NCBI RefSeq assembly: GCF_009931695.1
Contig: NZ_CP048000.1
Location: forward strand, 4,544,501 to 4,608,500
Source: Anaerocolumna sedimenticola
GTDB taxonomy: Bacteria; Bacillota; Clostridia; Lachnospirales; Lachnospiraceae
Direction of reading: 5' to 3'
DNA: 64,000 nt
The notes under the pieces were generated by a model. That model worked only from the letters and a program-made list of their open reading frames with translations, was not told where the DNA came from and did not search any database. This document shows, piece after piece, positions 47,245-57,400 of the stretch. How positions within the stretch are numbered: the first letter of the stretch is position 1; every line of letters begins with the position of its first letter. The translations under genes were made by a program, and so were the position numbers.

Positions 47245-47490
47245 AAGTCCCCCGCTCTTATGGTGAGTAAAAATAAAACGTTCTGTCAGACTGGATACTT
47301 CGACTTGTCACGACACTGCTGATAAATATTCTACTACTTCTATAGTCAAAGCGGATATTCGCAATCCGCTATGTTACTTGCTCATAACCTTATGCCTGTT
47401 ACGCAGGCATTTCAGTCGGAGCTTGAACTCTGACAGAAACAAGTTAGTCCCAAACCCATCGCTTACGCTTCGCTAAGAAGCGGGGGACTT
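47245..47490. mobile_element. 246-bp MITE-like element with 12-bp inverted repeats
   Basis: AAGTCCCCCGCT at 47245 and AGCGGGGGACTT ending at 47490 are perfect inverted repeats. The interior has hairpins GCGGATATTCGCAATCCGC, GCCTGTTACGCAGGC and CGCTTACGCTTCGCTAAGAAGCG and no ORF. The GC-rich, structured end resembles the transposon-end/omega-RNA region of IS200/IS605-type elements, so a derived non-autonomous element is possible. Confidence 0.6.
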
Positions 47491-48134
47491 ACTTGTAAGG
47501 TTAAATAAACAATATATAATTAATGGTAAAATTAAGCAATGAAAGATAAAATTCCAAATTATATCCAAAGTCTTTTTACAAGCCTCAATGACTCTATTAT
47601 AAATCAATTTAATCTATTTATAAATAGTGCAATTCTTATAAAATAAAAAATATTTAATGTGAAAATTGCTGTAGTACAAGATATATTAATAATTATTCTT
47701 TTTATTACAGTAATATTCTAAAAATAAAAGTTAAATTAAATCACAATATCTGGCAGGTAATTTACTTTATTTTTTCAGAAACCTATGAAAAATACCCATT
47801 TCTGTTGACATTTACTACATTTTCATGTAAAATTATAACAATTGTATACAAAAACAAGATAATTTTATTAATCGAATGGCACTTATAACCAGCAAATTAT
47901 AATTATAAAAAATGGATTCTTTTAATGCATAGTATCATAAACGGATTTGCTGCTGTCATAAATGGAAATATTATAAAGTATAATTTAAAATGTATTTTTA
48001 AATTCATCCATTTATACCAATACTTATTTCAAAAGCTCTGTTATGCATACACAATTATACATATTGTGTTAACCCACTATGAGAACTATATTACCGTTAT
48101 ACTTGCCACCCATTAAGAATTAGGAGATGATAAT
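47491..48134. other. AT-rich intergenic region
   Basis: About 640 bp of very AT-rich sequence without a convincing gene. The plus-strand frame at 47925-48116 has no ribosome site and poor composition. The promoter of the CNNM/CorC-type gene is expected in its last part but no clear hexamers were identified. Confidence 0.5.
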
Positions 48135-49412
48135 TTGGACTCGAGTGAAGTCACGCAACTGATCATATTAGGTATTCTATTGCTACTATCTGCATTTTTT
48201 TCTTCAGCAGAAACCGCCCTTACCACTGTTAATAAGCTACGGATCCGTAGTTTAGCAGAAGATAATGTAAAGGAGGCTGTAATCGTAAATAAGCTGATTG
48301 AAAATCCGTCGAAGATGTTAAGTGCAATATTGATTGGTAATAATATTGTCAATCTGACTGCCTCTTCAATTGCCACTGCCCTCGCTATTCAATATTTTAA
48401 CAGTATTGGTATCGGTATCGTTACCGGTATCCTTACCATATTGATATTAATATTCGGAGAAATTACCCCGAAGACCATTGCAACGATATATTCAGAAAAA
48501 TTATCGCTGCGTTATGGACGAGTTATAAATTTATTAACTCAAATAATGACACCTGTTATATTTTTAATCAACCGGATTTCATTAGGATTTTTATTAATGT
48601 TTCATATAAACCCTCATGCGAAATCTTCTGTTATAACAGAAGACGAACTTCGTACAATTGTAGAGGTGAGTCATGAAGAAGGAGTAATTGAAAGTGAAGA
48701 ACGCAGGATGATTACCAACGTGGTAGACTTTGGTGATTCTCTTGCTAAAGATGTCATGGTACCCAGGGTAGATATGGTATTTGCTGAAAGCTCCTTAACC
48801 TATGATGAATTAGTTGAACTATTTGCTCTTGATAAATATACCAGAATGCCCGTCTACAGTGAATCCAGAGATAATGTAATAGGTATCGTTATAATAAAGG
48901 ATTTATTCTTCTATCAGGGTTCAAAAGAAGAATTCAGCATTAAAGATATCATGAGGGAACCTTATTTTACTTATGAATACAAGAAAACTTCAGAATTATT
49001 GATTGAAATGCGTAAAGAATCCATTCCATTGGCTATCGTACTTGATGAATACGGTGCTACTGCCGGATTGATAACCCTGGAAGACTTATTGGAAGAAATA
49101 GTCGGAGATATTCGTGACGAATATGATGATGATGAAGAAGATGCGATTCAAAATATCGGTGAAAACGAATATGTTGCTGACGGAAATACGAAACTGGATG
49201 AAATAAATGAAGTACTCGGATTAGAATTAGAATCCGATGATTACGATTCCATTGCAGGACATATGATTTATCTTTTAGACCATTTACCAGAGGTGGGCGA
49301 AAGCGTAACGGATCATAACGTTATCTTTACGGTTGATGCAGTAGAAAAAAACCGTATTGATAAAGTGCACATTATTATATTACCGGAATCCGAGGAGAAA
49401 ACGGAAGAATAA
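48135..49412 (+). CDS. Hemolysin-family protein (CNNM/CorC transporter)
   Basis: 425 aa. An N-terminal DUF21/CNNM domain has four membrane segments (residues about 5-150, with FFSSAETALTTVNKLRIRSLAEDN and the ITPKTIA motif). A CBS pair (VMVPRVDMVFA ... LFYQGSKEEFSIKDIMREP) and a C-terminal CorC_HlyC domain (AGLITLEDLLEEIVGDIRDEYDDDEED) follow. Likely a magnesium/divalent-cation transporter or its regulator. It starts with TTG at 48135, with TAGGAG upstream. A terminator follows. Confidence 0.9.
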   Translation: MDSSEVTQLIILGILLLLSAFFSSAETALTTVNKLRIRSLAEDNVKEAVIVNKLIENPSKMLSAILIGNNIVNLTASSIATALAIQYFNSIGIGIVTGILTILILIFGEITPKTIATIYSEKLSLRYGRVINLLTQIMTPVIFLINRISLGFLLMFHINPHAKSSVITEDELRTIVEVSHEEGVIESEERRMITNVVDFGDSLAKDVMVPRVDMVFAESSLTYDELVELFALDKYTRMPVYSESRDNVIGIVIIKDLFFYQGSKEEFSIKDIMREPYFTYEYKKTSELLIEMRKESIPLAIVLDEYGATAGLITLEDLLEEIVGDIRDEYDDDEEDAIQNIGENEYVADGNTKLDEINEVLGLELESDDYDSIAGHMIYLLDHLPEVGESVTDHNVIFTVDAVEKNRIDKVHIIILPESEEKTEE

Positions 49413-49479
49413 GAAATATTTCACTAAATTACAAGCAGTACAGTAGAAATCGTGATTAATTTAATAGAAACTATACTTT

Positions 49480-49514
49480 GGGTTGCTGAGATACATTTCA
49501 GCAACCCTGTTTTG
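49480..49514 (+). terminator. Terminator of the CNNM/CorC-type gene
   Basis: GGGTTGCTGA pairs with TCAGCAACCC around an 8-base loop, followed by TGTTTTG. Confidence 0.75.
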
Positions 49515-49540
49515 TTGATTACATAATTGTAAACCAATCG

Positions 49541-49813
49541 TTACTCCATAGGTCCAAAATAATTAAATTCCTTAAACCCACATTTTTTAACCACTGTCTC
49601 AATCTCCTTAATGATATTATGTACGGAATAAAAATCCGGATTGTAGGACTGATCACTTTCTCCATGCCCTCTTGTATCAATGGTTATAACAGTGAAATAA
49701 TCTTTCAGTTTATCTATCCAATTATTTTCTGCCCTCATTTCCTTATTGGAGTCATACCATGTACCAACACAAGGGTATATCCATTACCGTAAACCTTATA
49801 AGCGATTTTACTT
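49541..49813 (-). pseudogene. Alpha/beta hydrolase fragment
   Basis: Residues IAYKVYGNGYTLVLVHGMT, then after a one-base shift near 49757 PNKEMRAENNWIDKLKDYFTVITIDTRGHGES and IETVVKKCGFKEFNYFG. This is the first third of an alpha/beta hydrolase; the nucleophile elbow expected after YFG is missing (PME-stop). It has no start of its own and abuts the nucleotidyltransferase stop. Probably a true remnant in addition to the indel. Confidence 0.6.
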
Positions 49814-49815
49814 AA

Positions 49816-50424
49816 TTACCAGGGAATAATCGATAGTTCCGGCCATTTTTCAAGCCAGCGTAATGTTTTCGATCGATAAATATCCTCTGTGATCTGTACT
49901 TTATTAGGTCTTACAATTTTACCAAATAAATCATTAAAACCAAAAGGAGCATATACTCTCAGACTATCATCTTCATTTTTTCTGACACCTATCGCTGTTG
50001 CAGTCGTTGGCCATGTATTTACGGCAGCTTCCAGACTTTTATATGGCAATATATCATATCCGAAATGCTCTTTATACCAGCGATGTACTCTTGCCTGATT
50101 TTTAACATCTAATTGAATTTTCATATCTGCATATAGTTCTTTTAAGCTGGTAATAACTTTATTTTCAGCTTCATAATCCAAATTGACATTATCAAAATAA
50201 ACAAAGTCTATATCTTTAATACCATAGTTAAAAGGCTTATGAAATATATAATTCCAAACTGTTTGAGTTATACAACCCGCTCCAATATAGTAATTATTTA
50301 AACCTGATAACTTAGCTCGCTTAAGTACTTCCCTTATTAGCTCACTGGAATTTAAAATAGATTCCAATATTTTTATTTGCAGAAGTATATCTTTATTGTA
50401 ACCATCTAAAAAGTCGTCTGACAT
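49816..50424 (-). CDS. Nucleotidyltransferase family protein (DUF925-like)
   Basis: 202 aa. Motif YYIGAGCITQTVWNYIFHKPFNYGIKDIDFVYFD matches the NTP_transf_6 family (GxG...DxDxxY/F), with later LDVKNQARVHRWYKEHFGYDI and KTWPTTATAIGVR-type segments. Reaction unknown. It begins a run of small accessory genes up to 54170. Confidence 0.85.
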   Translation of the reverse strand: MSDDFLDGYNKDILLQIKILESILNSSELIREVLKRAKLSGLNNYYIGAGCITQTVWNYIFHKPFNYGIKDIDFVYFDNVNLDYEAENKVITSLKELYADMKIQLDVKNQARVHRWYKEHFGYDILPYKSLEAAVNTWPTTATAIGVRKNEDDSLRVYAPFGFNDLFGKIVRPNKVQITEDIYRSKTLRWLEKWPELSIIPW

Positions 50425-50514
50425 AACTATTATCTCTTTCTTTAATTTATAATGACAAAAATAGTTGTTTTTTCACAACAGACATAACAGGCTTAATTAG
50501 TTCAGTCATTCATA

Positions 50515-51039
50515 TTATATAGAATTATAATGAAGCTCTGTAAATTGGTTAAAGCGTCTTATCCCTTTTAAAACTAATCGTGTTTCAAAATCAAGCTTTT
50601 TGAAAAGAGGAATACCATCGCCTATGATAGTCGGTGCAATCGTAATAATCCATTCATCCACTAAACGTTGTTCCATAAACTCATGCAGTAATTCTCCTCC
50701 GCCAACAATCCAGATATTTTTCCCGTCCATCTGCTTTAATTTCTTTGTAAAATCTATTACATTACCATTGATAAACTCTACATTTTTATCTATCCCAAAC
50801 ATTGTTTTTGAGAATACGTAACATTGCTTATTTTTATACGGAAAATTATCACTTTCATTATTTAGAATCCAATCGTAGGTTCTTCTTCCTAAAATAATTG
50901 TATCTACCGTATCATAAAATTCAGAATACCCGTTATCACCTTCTCCTTCGGTATTAAAAAGCCATTCTAAGTGATCATCTTTTGTTGCAATATATCCATC
51001 CAGACTCATGGCAATATACAAAACTATTTTTCTTGGCAT
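50515..51039 (-). CDS. Dihydrofolate reductase-like (RibD C-terminal) protein
   Basis: About 174 aa, RibD_C fold: IVLYIAMSLDGYIATKDDHLEWL, IILGRRTYDWIL, IWIVGGGELLHEFM and IAPTIIGDGIPLF. NADPH-dependent reductase of unknown substrate. The ATG at 51039 has GGAGG nine bases upstream and is preferred to 51066. Confidence 0.87.
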   Translation of the reverse strand: MPRKIVLYIAMSLDGYIATKDDHLEWLFNTEGEGDNGYSEFYDTVDTIILGRRTYDWILNNESDNFPYKNKQCYVFSKTMFGIDKNVEFINGNVIDFTKKLKQMDGKNIWIVGGGELLHEFMEQRLVDEWIITIAPTIIGDGIPLFKKLDFETRLVLKGIRRFNQFTELHYNSI

Positions 51040-51298
51040 TCTCTTTTTCCTCCTATAATATATCATTTTTTTGTGGCAGTTTTTTTATGTGAAGAACAGT
51101 TTAGGTTAGATAATCATCCAAGTTATTATGCTTTTTCATAAGATTTTTCTATTTTAATAACATAATACTTAATTTTTAATTGGTAAACACCTCCATTTAT
51201 TTGAAATATATTGATTTGGAAGTTTACTTGACAAATTCTGATTTGTCCCTGAATTATAGTGTAAATCAATTCACAATCGATAACTATTTTGAAACAGG

Positions 51299-51625
51299 CT
51301 AAGCATTATGACACTCTAAATAATCAACCCTTTTTCCAGTCTTTATAGCGTATTCTATTTCACCTTTTGTACTTTCGCCTATATATCCGTTTTTGTTAAT
51401 CACATAAATTTCATCAGACATATCGATTTTTCTTTTATGGATATCGTCAAGCATTACTTTAATTTCAGGAGTGATTACATTTTCAAACTCACCATCAGCA
51501 TGTCCAAACAATCCTACTGAAATAACTATATTTCCTTCTAGCGTTAATTGTTTTTGTGCTTTCAAGAACTCATCTTTAAACCTCGTACTCCCGCACAAAG
51601 TTATTACTTTATACTTTCCTACCAT
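51299..51625 (-). CDS. DUF4406/nucleoside deoxyribosyltransferase-like protein
   Basis: About 108 aa. VITLCGSTRFKDEFLKAQKQLTLEGNIVIS at the start, then HKRKIDMSDEIYVINKNGYIGESTKGEIEYAIKTGKRVDYLE, the Rossmann-like core of the nucleoside 2-deoxyribosyltransferase relatives found in phages and islands. The Gly-Glu-Ser and final Glu could be active. GGAGG precedes the ATG at 51625. Confidence 0.78.
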   Translation of the reverse strand: MVGKYKVITLCGSTRFKDEFLKAQKQLTLEGNIVISVGLFGHADGEFENVITPEIKVMLDDIHKRKIDMSDEIYVINKNGYIGESTKGEIEYAIKTGKRVDYLECHNA

Positions 51626-51694
51626 AATATCCTCCATTTAATTCGCATTATCTAACGATTGTGTAAGAATTTTACTGAAGATTATGCTTATAAT

Positions 51695-52113
51695 GTAGAG
51701 TTGCGTAATATGTCAAGTCGTTCCTTCATGCAATAGGGAATTACCAAATTCGTAACTTCTTCAGCGGTAATACCTAAATTACATTGACCCGAATAATGAC
51801 AGTCACGGTAAACATCACATGAATGATAATCTCCACATTCCACGCAATTATTGTACCCTTTTTCCGTAGGGCAAATAAAGTATTAGCAATCTTTTTTCTT
51901 TGCTTCACAGCTTGGACAGACGCTTTTTTTATGAACATTCCGTTCGATACTTACGTTTGGAACACAGTTGTGATAGCACACCCTATTCATTTCGTCGAAT
52001 TTTTCGCTTCCCAAGAAGTCGCTTTCATTGTACTTTTTATTTCCAAGGCATATATCGCACCGATAACCGCAGGGGTATTCATTTGGGTCATATTCTTATT
52101 AATAGTAAGCTGC
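51695..52113 (-). pseudogene. Cys-rich coding remnants
   Basis: Two open stretches without starts. One (51890-52090) reads YPCGYRCDICLGNKKYNE, YHNCVPNVSIERNV and VCPSCEAKKKDC-stop. The other (51695-51890) reads NNCVECGDYHSCDVYRDC, HYSGQCNLGITAEEV. Both have paired Cys typical of zinc- or cluster-binding domains. They share a frame up to a stop and are probably pieces of one or two decayed genes; no intact product exists. Confidence 0.4.
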
Positions 52114-52437
52114 TCAAATGGACGGCGCCGACCAGAAGACACCGTTTTCTTTAATGTCGCGAAAACGGTGTCCCAACAAGGTTTCATCAACTATTCGGAA
52201 ATCTTCTCTCGCGATTTGTACATAGAAAATATCATCGTCAAGCGTGATAGCGGTCAGCTGCTCATCCTCTGCGTTGAAAACAAGCGATGACTTTCCATCC
52301 CAAATTTCATCTGCCATATAGAAAAAACGAATATGTCCAATTAGCTTAGAAAAAGCTGGGAATGCACCATTTAACTACGGCTTCAATTCTTTCGGTGGCG
52401 TTAAAATTCTTCCGTCGTCTGCATAAAAATGAAACAT
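52114..52437 (-). pseudogene. Interrupted small gene
   Basis: From the ATG at 52437 the frame reads FHFYADDGRILTPPKELKP, hits TAG at 52375-52377, then continues in the same frame GAFPAFSKLIGHIRFFYMADEIWDG and on to RDIKENGVFWSAPSI at 52114. Either a nonsense mutation or a pair of compensating indels (the alternative frame reads ERIEAVVKWCIPSF). It overlaps the end of the DUF3788-like gene. Family not recognised. Confidence 0.45.
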
Positions 52438-52859
52438 AAGTCCTCCTCCTGCACGTATTTCTTTATTTTGTTTGGTTTACGTTTAATAAATAACATTTTC
52501 TTTAAATCATCAAAAAGAGTTAAATCATCTAAATAAATATCCATCCATTTACCATCATGAAAAGTATTGGCTTCATTATAAATTGTTTGTATTTTATGGG
52601 AATAATGCTCTTGTTCAAGTTCATATTTATCTCTCTCGTTTTTCCCAAATACAATTTGTACGCACAAACTTACATCATTTGCGAATAGAGTACAAAGTGT
52701 TCTGCCACCTCTACGGTACTTACAAACGTATTTCCAATTGTTCCATTTAGTCGTATCCAATTTTCGTTCCATCTCGTATAAACTCTCTACTAAATCGCAT
52801 AACTGTGTCCAAATTTCAAATTTATCTGCTGGAAGTAAATTTTGTAATTCTTTATCCAT
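52401..52859 (-). CDS. DUF3788-like protein
   Basis: 152 aa. The middle TTKWNNWKYVCKYRRGGRTLCTLFANDVSLCVQIVFG is characteristic of a family I recall as DUF3788. An amphipathic N-terminus and a basic C-terminus (FIKRKPNKIKKY) flank it. Function unknown. A GGTGAT-type weak site precedes the ATG. Confidence 0.65.
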   Translation of the reverse strand: MDKELQNLLPADKFEIWTQLCDLVESLYEMERKLDTTKWNNWKYVCKYRRGGRTLCTLFANDVSLCVQIVFGKNERDKYELEQEHYSHKIQTIYNEANTFHDGKWMDIYLDDLTLFDDLKKMLFIKRKPNKIKKYVQEEDLCFIFMQTTEEF

Positions 52860-52980
52860 GTTTTATCACCTCATATAGTAGTTTAGCACTTAAAACTATG
52901 ATAGCCGTATGCCATATTACAATAATCTGTAGTTCGCCTTGTATAACGATTGAGAATTAAAAAATCTCTCACCTTAGAAT

Positions 52981-53290
52981 TTAAATAAGACTCTTGTATG
53001 AATTTTCCACAACATTGGGTAATATAGAATACATATCGCAATTACATTTTTTATCAAAATACACTTTCAGATTCATAAACGCTTTCCACTTATCAATTGT
53101 AAAATTTGGAAGACCATGTCGCAAAGCTACATCAATAAACCTTTTTTCCATAATACAGGCGCCATTTGGCAAAGATATGGCGTCACTTAACTGAATCAAT
53201 AAATCATAATCATTATATGTTATATTCGAAATATATTCATCCAAAAATCCTTTCTGCTCATTCGTACAATCATATTTTCCAAAAAAGGTA
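52981..53290 (-). pseudogene. C-terminal fragment of an HD-domain hydrolase
   Basis: Open frame reading TFFGKYDCTNEQKGFLDEYI, then EYNDYDLLIQLSDAISLPNG-like sequence and EKRFIDVALRHGLPNFTIDKWKAF. This is the end of the HD-superfamily phosphohydrolase family common in clostridia; the metal-binding first half is gone. The ATG at 53244 would give 87 aa but is internal to the family. Confidence 0.6.
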
Positions 53291-53391
53291 TTACTATCCT
53301 TTATTGGAAATAAAATCCTGTTTGTCGATGCTCATCTGATGAAACATAATATCCGCCAATCACCATTGATTCACAATCGGAACCAACAGGG

Positions 53392-53473
53392 AATTATAAC
53401 TTATATTATAGCACCATTATAGGATTAGCTCTACCTTTTTATTCCAATTATACCAGCTACTTATACTTAGTTT
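53392..53473 (+). repeat. 82-bp direct repeat, left copy
   Basis: 82 bp identical except one base to 54311-54392, same orientation. It begins AATTATAACT and ends ATACTTAGTTT, contains CTCTACC and AATTATACC, and shows no ORF. The pair encloses the GNAT gene and about 840 bp of interior sequence. Confidence 0.85.
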
Positions 53474-53606
53474 CTCATGCACATGATTCTACTAAATACT
53501 AATATTAAAGTTTTGCTGGTTCATGTACACTAAATTAATCAATATACATTTCAATGTTATACTGACTTTTCATGCTACTTCTGCCATATGGTTTGGCTCT
53601 CGTAAC

Positions 53607-54170
53607 TTATTCGGTACGTTTCCAATCTTCCAATGTTATTTCATAAAAACAATAATCACCGCTAATTTGTGCGGAATCAGGAATATCCTTGTATTTCGTC
53701 TCAAGATAATGCATACCAGATTTTTGCATTACTTTACCGCTCGCAGGATTATCTACATGGTGGTGTGTATGAATTTTAGTAATACCTATTTTATTAAAGG
53801 AAAAAGCCAGAACAACTCTGCATGCTTCCGTTATTAAGCCTTGATTCCAGAATTTTCTGCTAACAAGGTAGTGTATGGATGCACTCTTTTCTTCGTTGTT
53901 TATTTCATTCAAGTAAATGGAACCTATTGCTTCCGATAGCTCCTTAATGACTATCACCCAATGATAGTTATCTGTTTTGGCATAATCGTTAATCCATCCT
54001 TGAAGCAATGATTTCGTTTCTTCGATATTTTCGTGCGGTTTCCAACCCCAAAATCTACTGACTTCTGGATCAGTTACCCAATTACGAAACATATCGTCAG
54101 CATCTGTTATTTCATATTTTCTTAACAGAAGTCTGTCAGTCTCTAAGGTCTGAGTTCCAATATGTGTCAA
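53607..54170 (-). CDS. GNAT family N-acetyltransferase (RimJ/RimL-like)
   Basis: 187 aa, Acetyltransf_3 fold. ETDRLLLRKYEITDADDMFRNWVTDPEVSRFWGW at the start, IGSIYLNEINNEEKSASIHYLVSRKFWNQGLITEAC with the acetyl-CoA loop, and NPASGKVMQKSGMHYLE near the end. Substrate (ribosomal protein, drug or metabolite) unknown. It is flanked by the 82-bp direct repeats, which suggests capture as a cassette. Confidence 0.88.
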   Translation of the reverse strand: MTHIGTQTLETDRLLLRKYEITDADDMFRNWVTDPEVSRFWGWKPHENIEETKSLLQGWINDYAKTDNYHWVIVIKELSEAIGSIYLNEINNEEKSASIHYLVSRKFWNQGLITEACRVVLAFSFNKIGITKIHTHHHVDNPASGKVMQKSGMHYLETKYKDIPDSAQISGDYCFYEITLEDWKRTE

Positions 54171-54310
54171 AGTTTCCTGCCTCCAATTATATAAATACTC
54201 ATTAGTTCGTAATATCTAACAATTGTGACGAAATATACATAGATAATGAATTAAATTATCCCATATTATATATTTCTAAATATTTTTTACTCGCTATTAT
54301 CTATGAAGCA

Positions 54311-54392
54311 AATTATAACTCATATTATAGCACCATTATAGGATTAGCTCTACCTTTTTATTCCAATTATACCAGCTACTTATACTTAGTTT
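54311..54392 (+). repeat. 82-bp direct repeat, right copy
   Basis: Matches 53392-53473 at 81 of 82 positions (one T/C difference), 919 bp away in direct orientation. It lies 15 bases after the end of the large secreted protein gene. Confidence 0.85.
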
Positions 54393-54407
54393 ACTTTTGA
54401 AAATAAA

Positions 54408-57400
54408 TTAATGTGTTCCAGCTGAGATATAATCCTGTGCTGCTGATTTATCTGTATAATATAATACATAATCACCATCTAAGAAAATAAATTCATTTCT
54501 TTTATCGTCGACTTTTCTATACTGATATCCCTCCCGTTTCCACATATTACAATATCCATTTGCAGCATTATCAACATTAGTATAGCTTAAATGCCTTTGG
54601 CCATCCTGGATAGTTTCTATTGCGAAATTGACAATAATGTAACCATCTTTTAACCAAAATGGTTCCTTATAAGTGAGTCCACCATGGTACTTCACATATT
54701 CCTCTATTTTGTATCCTTTTGGTGTGACATGAATCTCACTTGGAAGATAATATTCCCCATACCAATATTGAACGCTTTTCACAATGGAAGCTTCGGTAAC
54801 ACTGCTAGGAATATTGGAAATGTAACCTACAAAAGTCCTTAAGCTTCCAGGCAGCATAATATTAGTATAAGTATAAATATTCTTTACCTGCGCTTTCCAG
54901 TCTTTCAAGGATACTCCGGTAAAATATGCAGTCTGGTTTAAGGCTCCTTCCGGAATTGTTAGGTAGGGATCTCCGGTTCTTAAAGCTTTTTTATTTGTCA
55001 AGTCCAGGTCACTACCCATTTTTACCATGATATTTTTCTTTCCGTTAAAAGTTTCAGAGTAATAAATATCAACAACTTGCCTGTTATTACCTGTACTGTC
55101 AACATAATAAAAAGTTGGTTTAATCCGGACGTAATCATTATCACCATACATATTTCCGACAGTTTGCAGATTAAACCTTGTTACATATCCAGTCTTTACC
55201 ACTCCTACATTGCTGTATTTTGGATGTACACCATTTACCAGAGCTAAAGTATATTTAGGATCGTTACCGTTACTGTTTCCGTTTTGATCTTTATCTCCCA
55301 CCGTATATTTAAAACCGGTTAAAGATAAGGATTTAGGAATGCGGAACACATCTTGCCATATTGGATAATCCGATATGTCATAAAGATTTAACCCGTAAAT
55401 ACGACCGGATACTTCTACATTGACTGTATCCGTAGCTACATAATTTTCAAGTTCTGTATTAGCCAAAGTTTCTATCTTATTCATACCGTCATTTGCATCT
55501 GAGTTTATAGCGATACTTCTAAAGTTTACAGTATATTTTCCTTCATCAACCCAGGTAGGTAAATAAAATTGTGTATTGGATGAAACGCTTGTCCATGTAT
55601 TTTTCTTTACAAAAGCTCCACTGGTAGATGAACCTTTATAAACGTCAAAAGGAAATTTTACCTGTCGGGATGCAATGTACTTCTCATAATCGTTATAGCC
55701 GTACCCTTTAATGTAACGGTGATCTCCTGTTGTAGGAAGTTTAATATTAAAAGGCCGGTCTAATACCAGTGATGCTCTGCTGACATCCGGACTAATCATC
55801 TGATTATCCTGATAATTATCTTGAACTTTAGCATCACAAACGGTTGGTGTATGTACTACTATATTATTCACATCCGTAAGTTCATATGTTGTTTCTACAT
55901 CTGTTGGGTTTATTTCCGTTACTGGTATATAAATTACGATACCTGTGGTTTCATACTCTGCATTTGCAGTGTCTGCCGGAATAATCAGTCCAGAATCGTA
56001 TAATACATTTTCTCCTATTTCACTTAATCCGGAGGGAATTTCCGTAGGTGTATCCGTCATTTTCTCTTTCATTTCGTCCGAAATGATTATTTGTCCATTA
56101 AACGTAAGCTTGTCGTTTTTACACTGTATTTCAGCAACCGCTTCTTCCGCTTCGCTCCTATATTCCCTACTCGGTACACTGCTTGAATGTACTGTTTCTG
56201 ATCCTAGATTAATGGTAATTTCATCATCCGGTTCGATCAAATGGTCATTTTCCTCATCACTATGAACATAATCAACTGTTGGCAAGTCATACCCAACGGG
56301 GACCAGTGTTATCCTTCCACCCGGTAGAGCATCATTATTCAGTTCAGCTTTTCCTACCCCATATACTCCTAAAGCAGATATAATCCAATAGGAAAAGTCA
56401 CGAGCTATATTATAGGTATATGTCATATGTTTTATTTCACTATGATGTATGGTTTCTGAATACCCTTCAGAATCGGTTGATGTTGTAGTCCACTTTAATT
56501 CAAACGTTTTTTTAACATTTACAGTATAATATTTCGTTCCATATTTTCTTGTAAAAGTACTACCGGCTAAATATTCACTGGTAAAAGCATTGGCATAAAG
56601 AGATTCCGTTCCTGGGATTCCGTCCTCCACATCATAAGCCTCGTTTTCACGGGAATCTGCACGGAGCTTTGCAGTCGGATCAGTTTCTTCATATTCTTTG
56701 GTTATCTCTTCTTCCTCTTCACTATCTGTTCTGTTTGGATAACGTCGGTAGATTGCAACTATATTCAAACCATCTCCATTCTTAGCACCTTGTACTATGA
56801 GAGAATCTCCATTTCCTTCATGCCTAATATATTTTAAATCATCTTCATATTGCTGCGGGTACAAATTTTTATCTACAGATGTCTTACGGTTACCAAGTTT
56901 CCGTGTACTTGGTAAATTCTGATAATAAGTACGGTAAAGAAAATATGTTTCTTCGTTATAAACCTTGCTGTCCGGCACATTATTGGAACTAAGCTTAAAT
57001 TCAGCGTGATTCTGATACTCTCCACAATCCTTAGTTCCTGCAGGAATATAATTTCCTGATTGGTACAATTGATAGGTTATTGTTACAGGGTAGGTCTGAT
57101 TGCCTGCCTTGTATGTAATTTTTATATCAAATCGATCTTCAAAATCGTCTGGATTGGCCCAACTTTCCGCATTTTTGATACCATTTAAAGTTTTATAAAT
57201 ATCCTGATCTTTCGTGCCATTATGAACTTTGATGATTCCATTAAGGTAAATTATATCGTTATCCTTTATTGTTGCAAGGGCAGTACTTTCTAAAGCATCA
57301 TTTACCTGCTTTTTTGTTAAATAAAAGGTTACGGTTTTTGTCCCATTCGGCATTGTTAGCCCTTCATCCTTCTGACCTGATACTAATTTAAATGTAGCAT

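Noticed and set aside
47925..48116. 63-aa plus-strand ORF before the CNNM/CorC-type gene
   Set aside because: Start lacks a ribosome site and composition is that of the AT-rich spacer.
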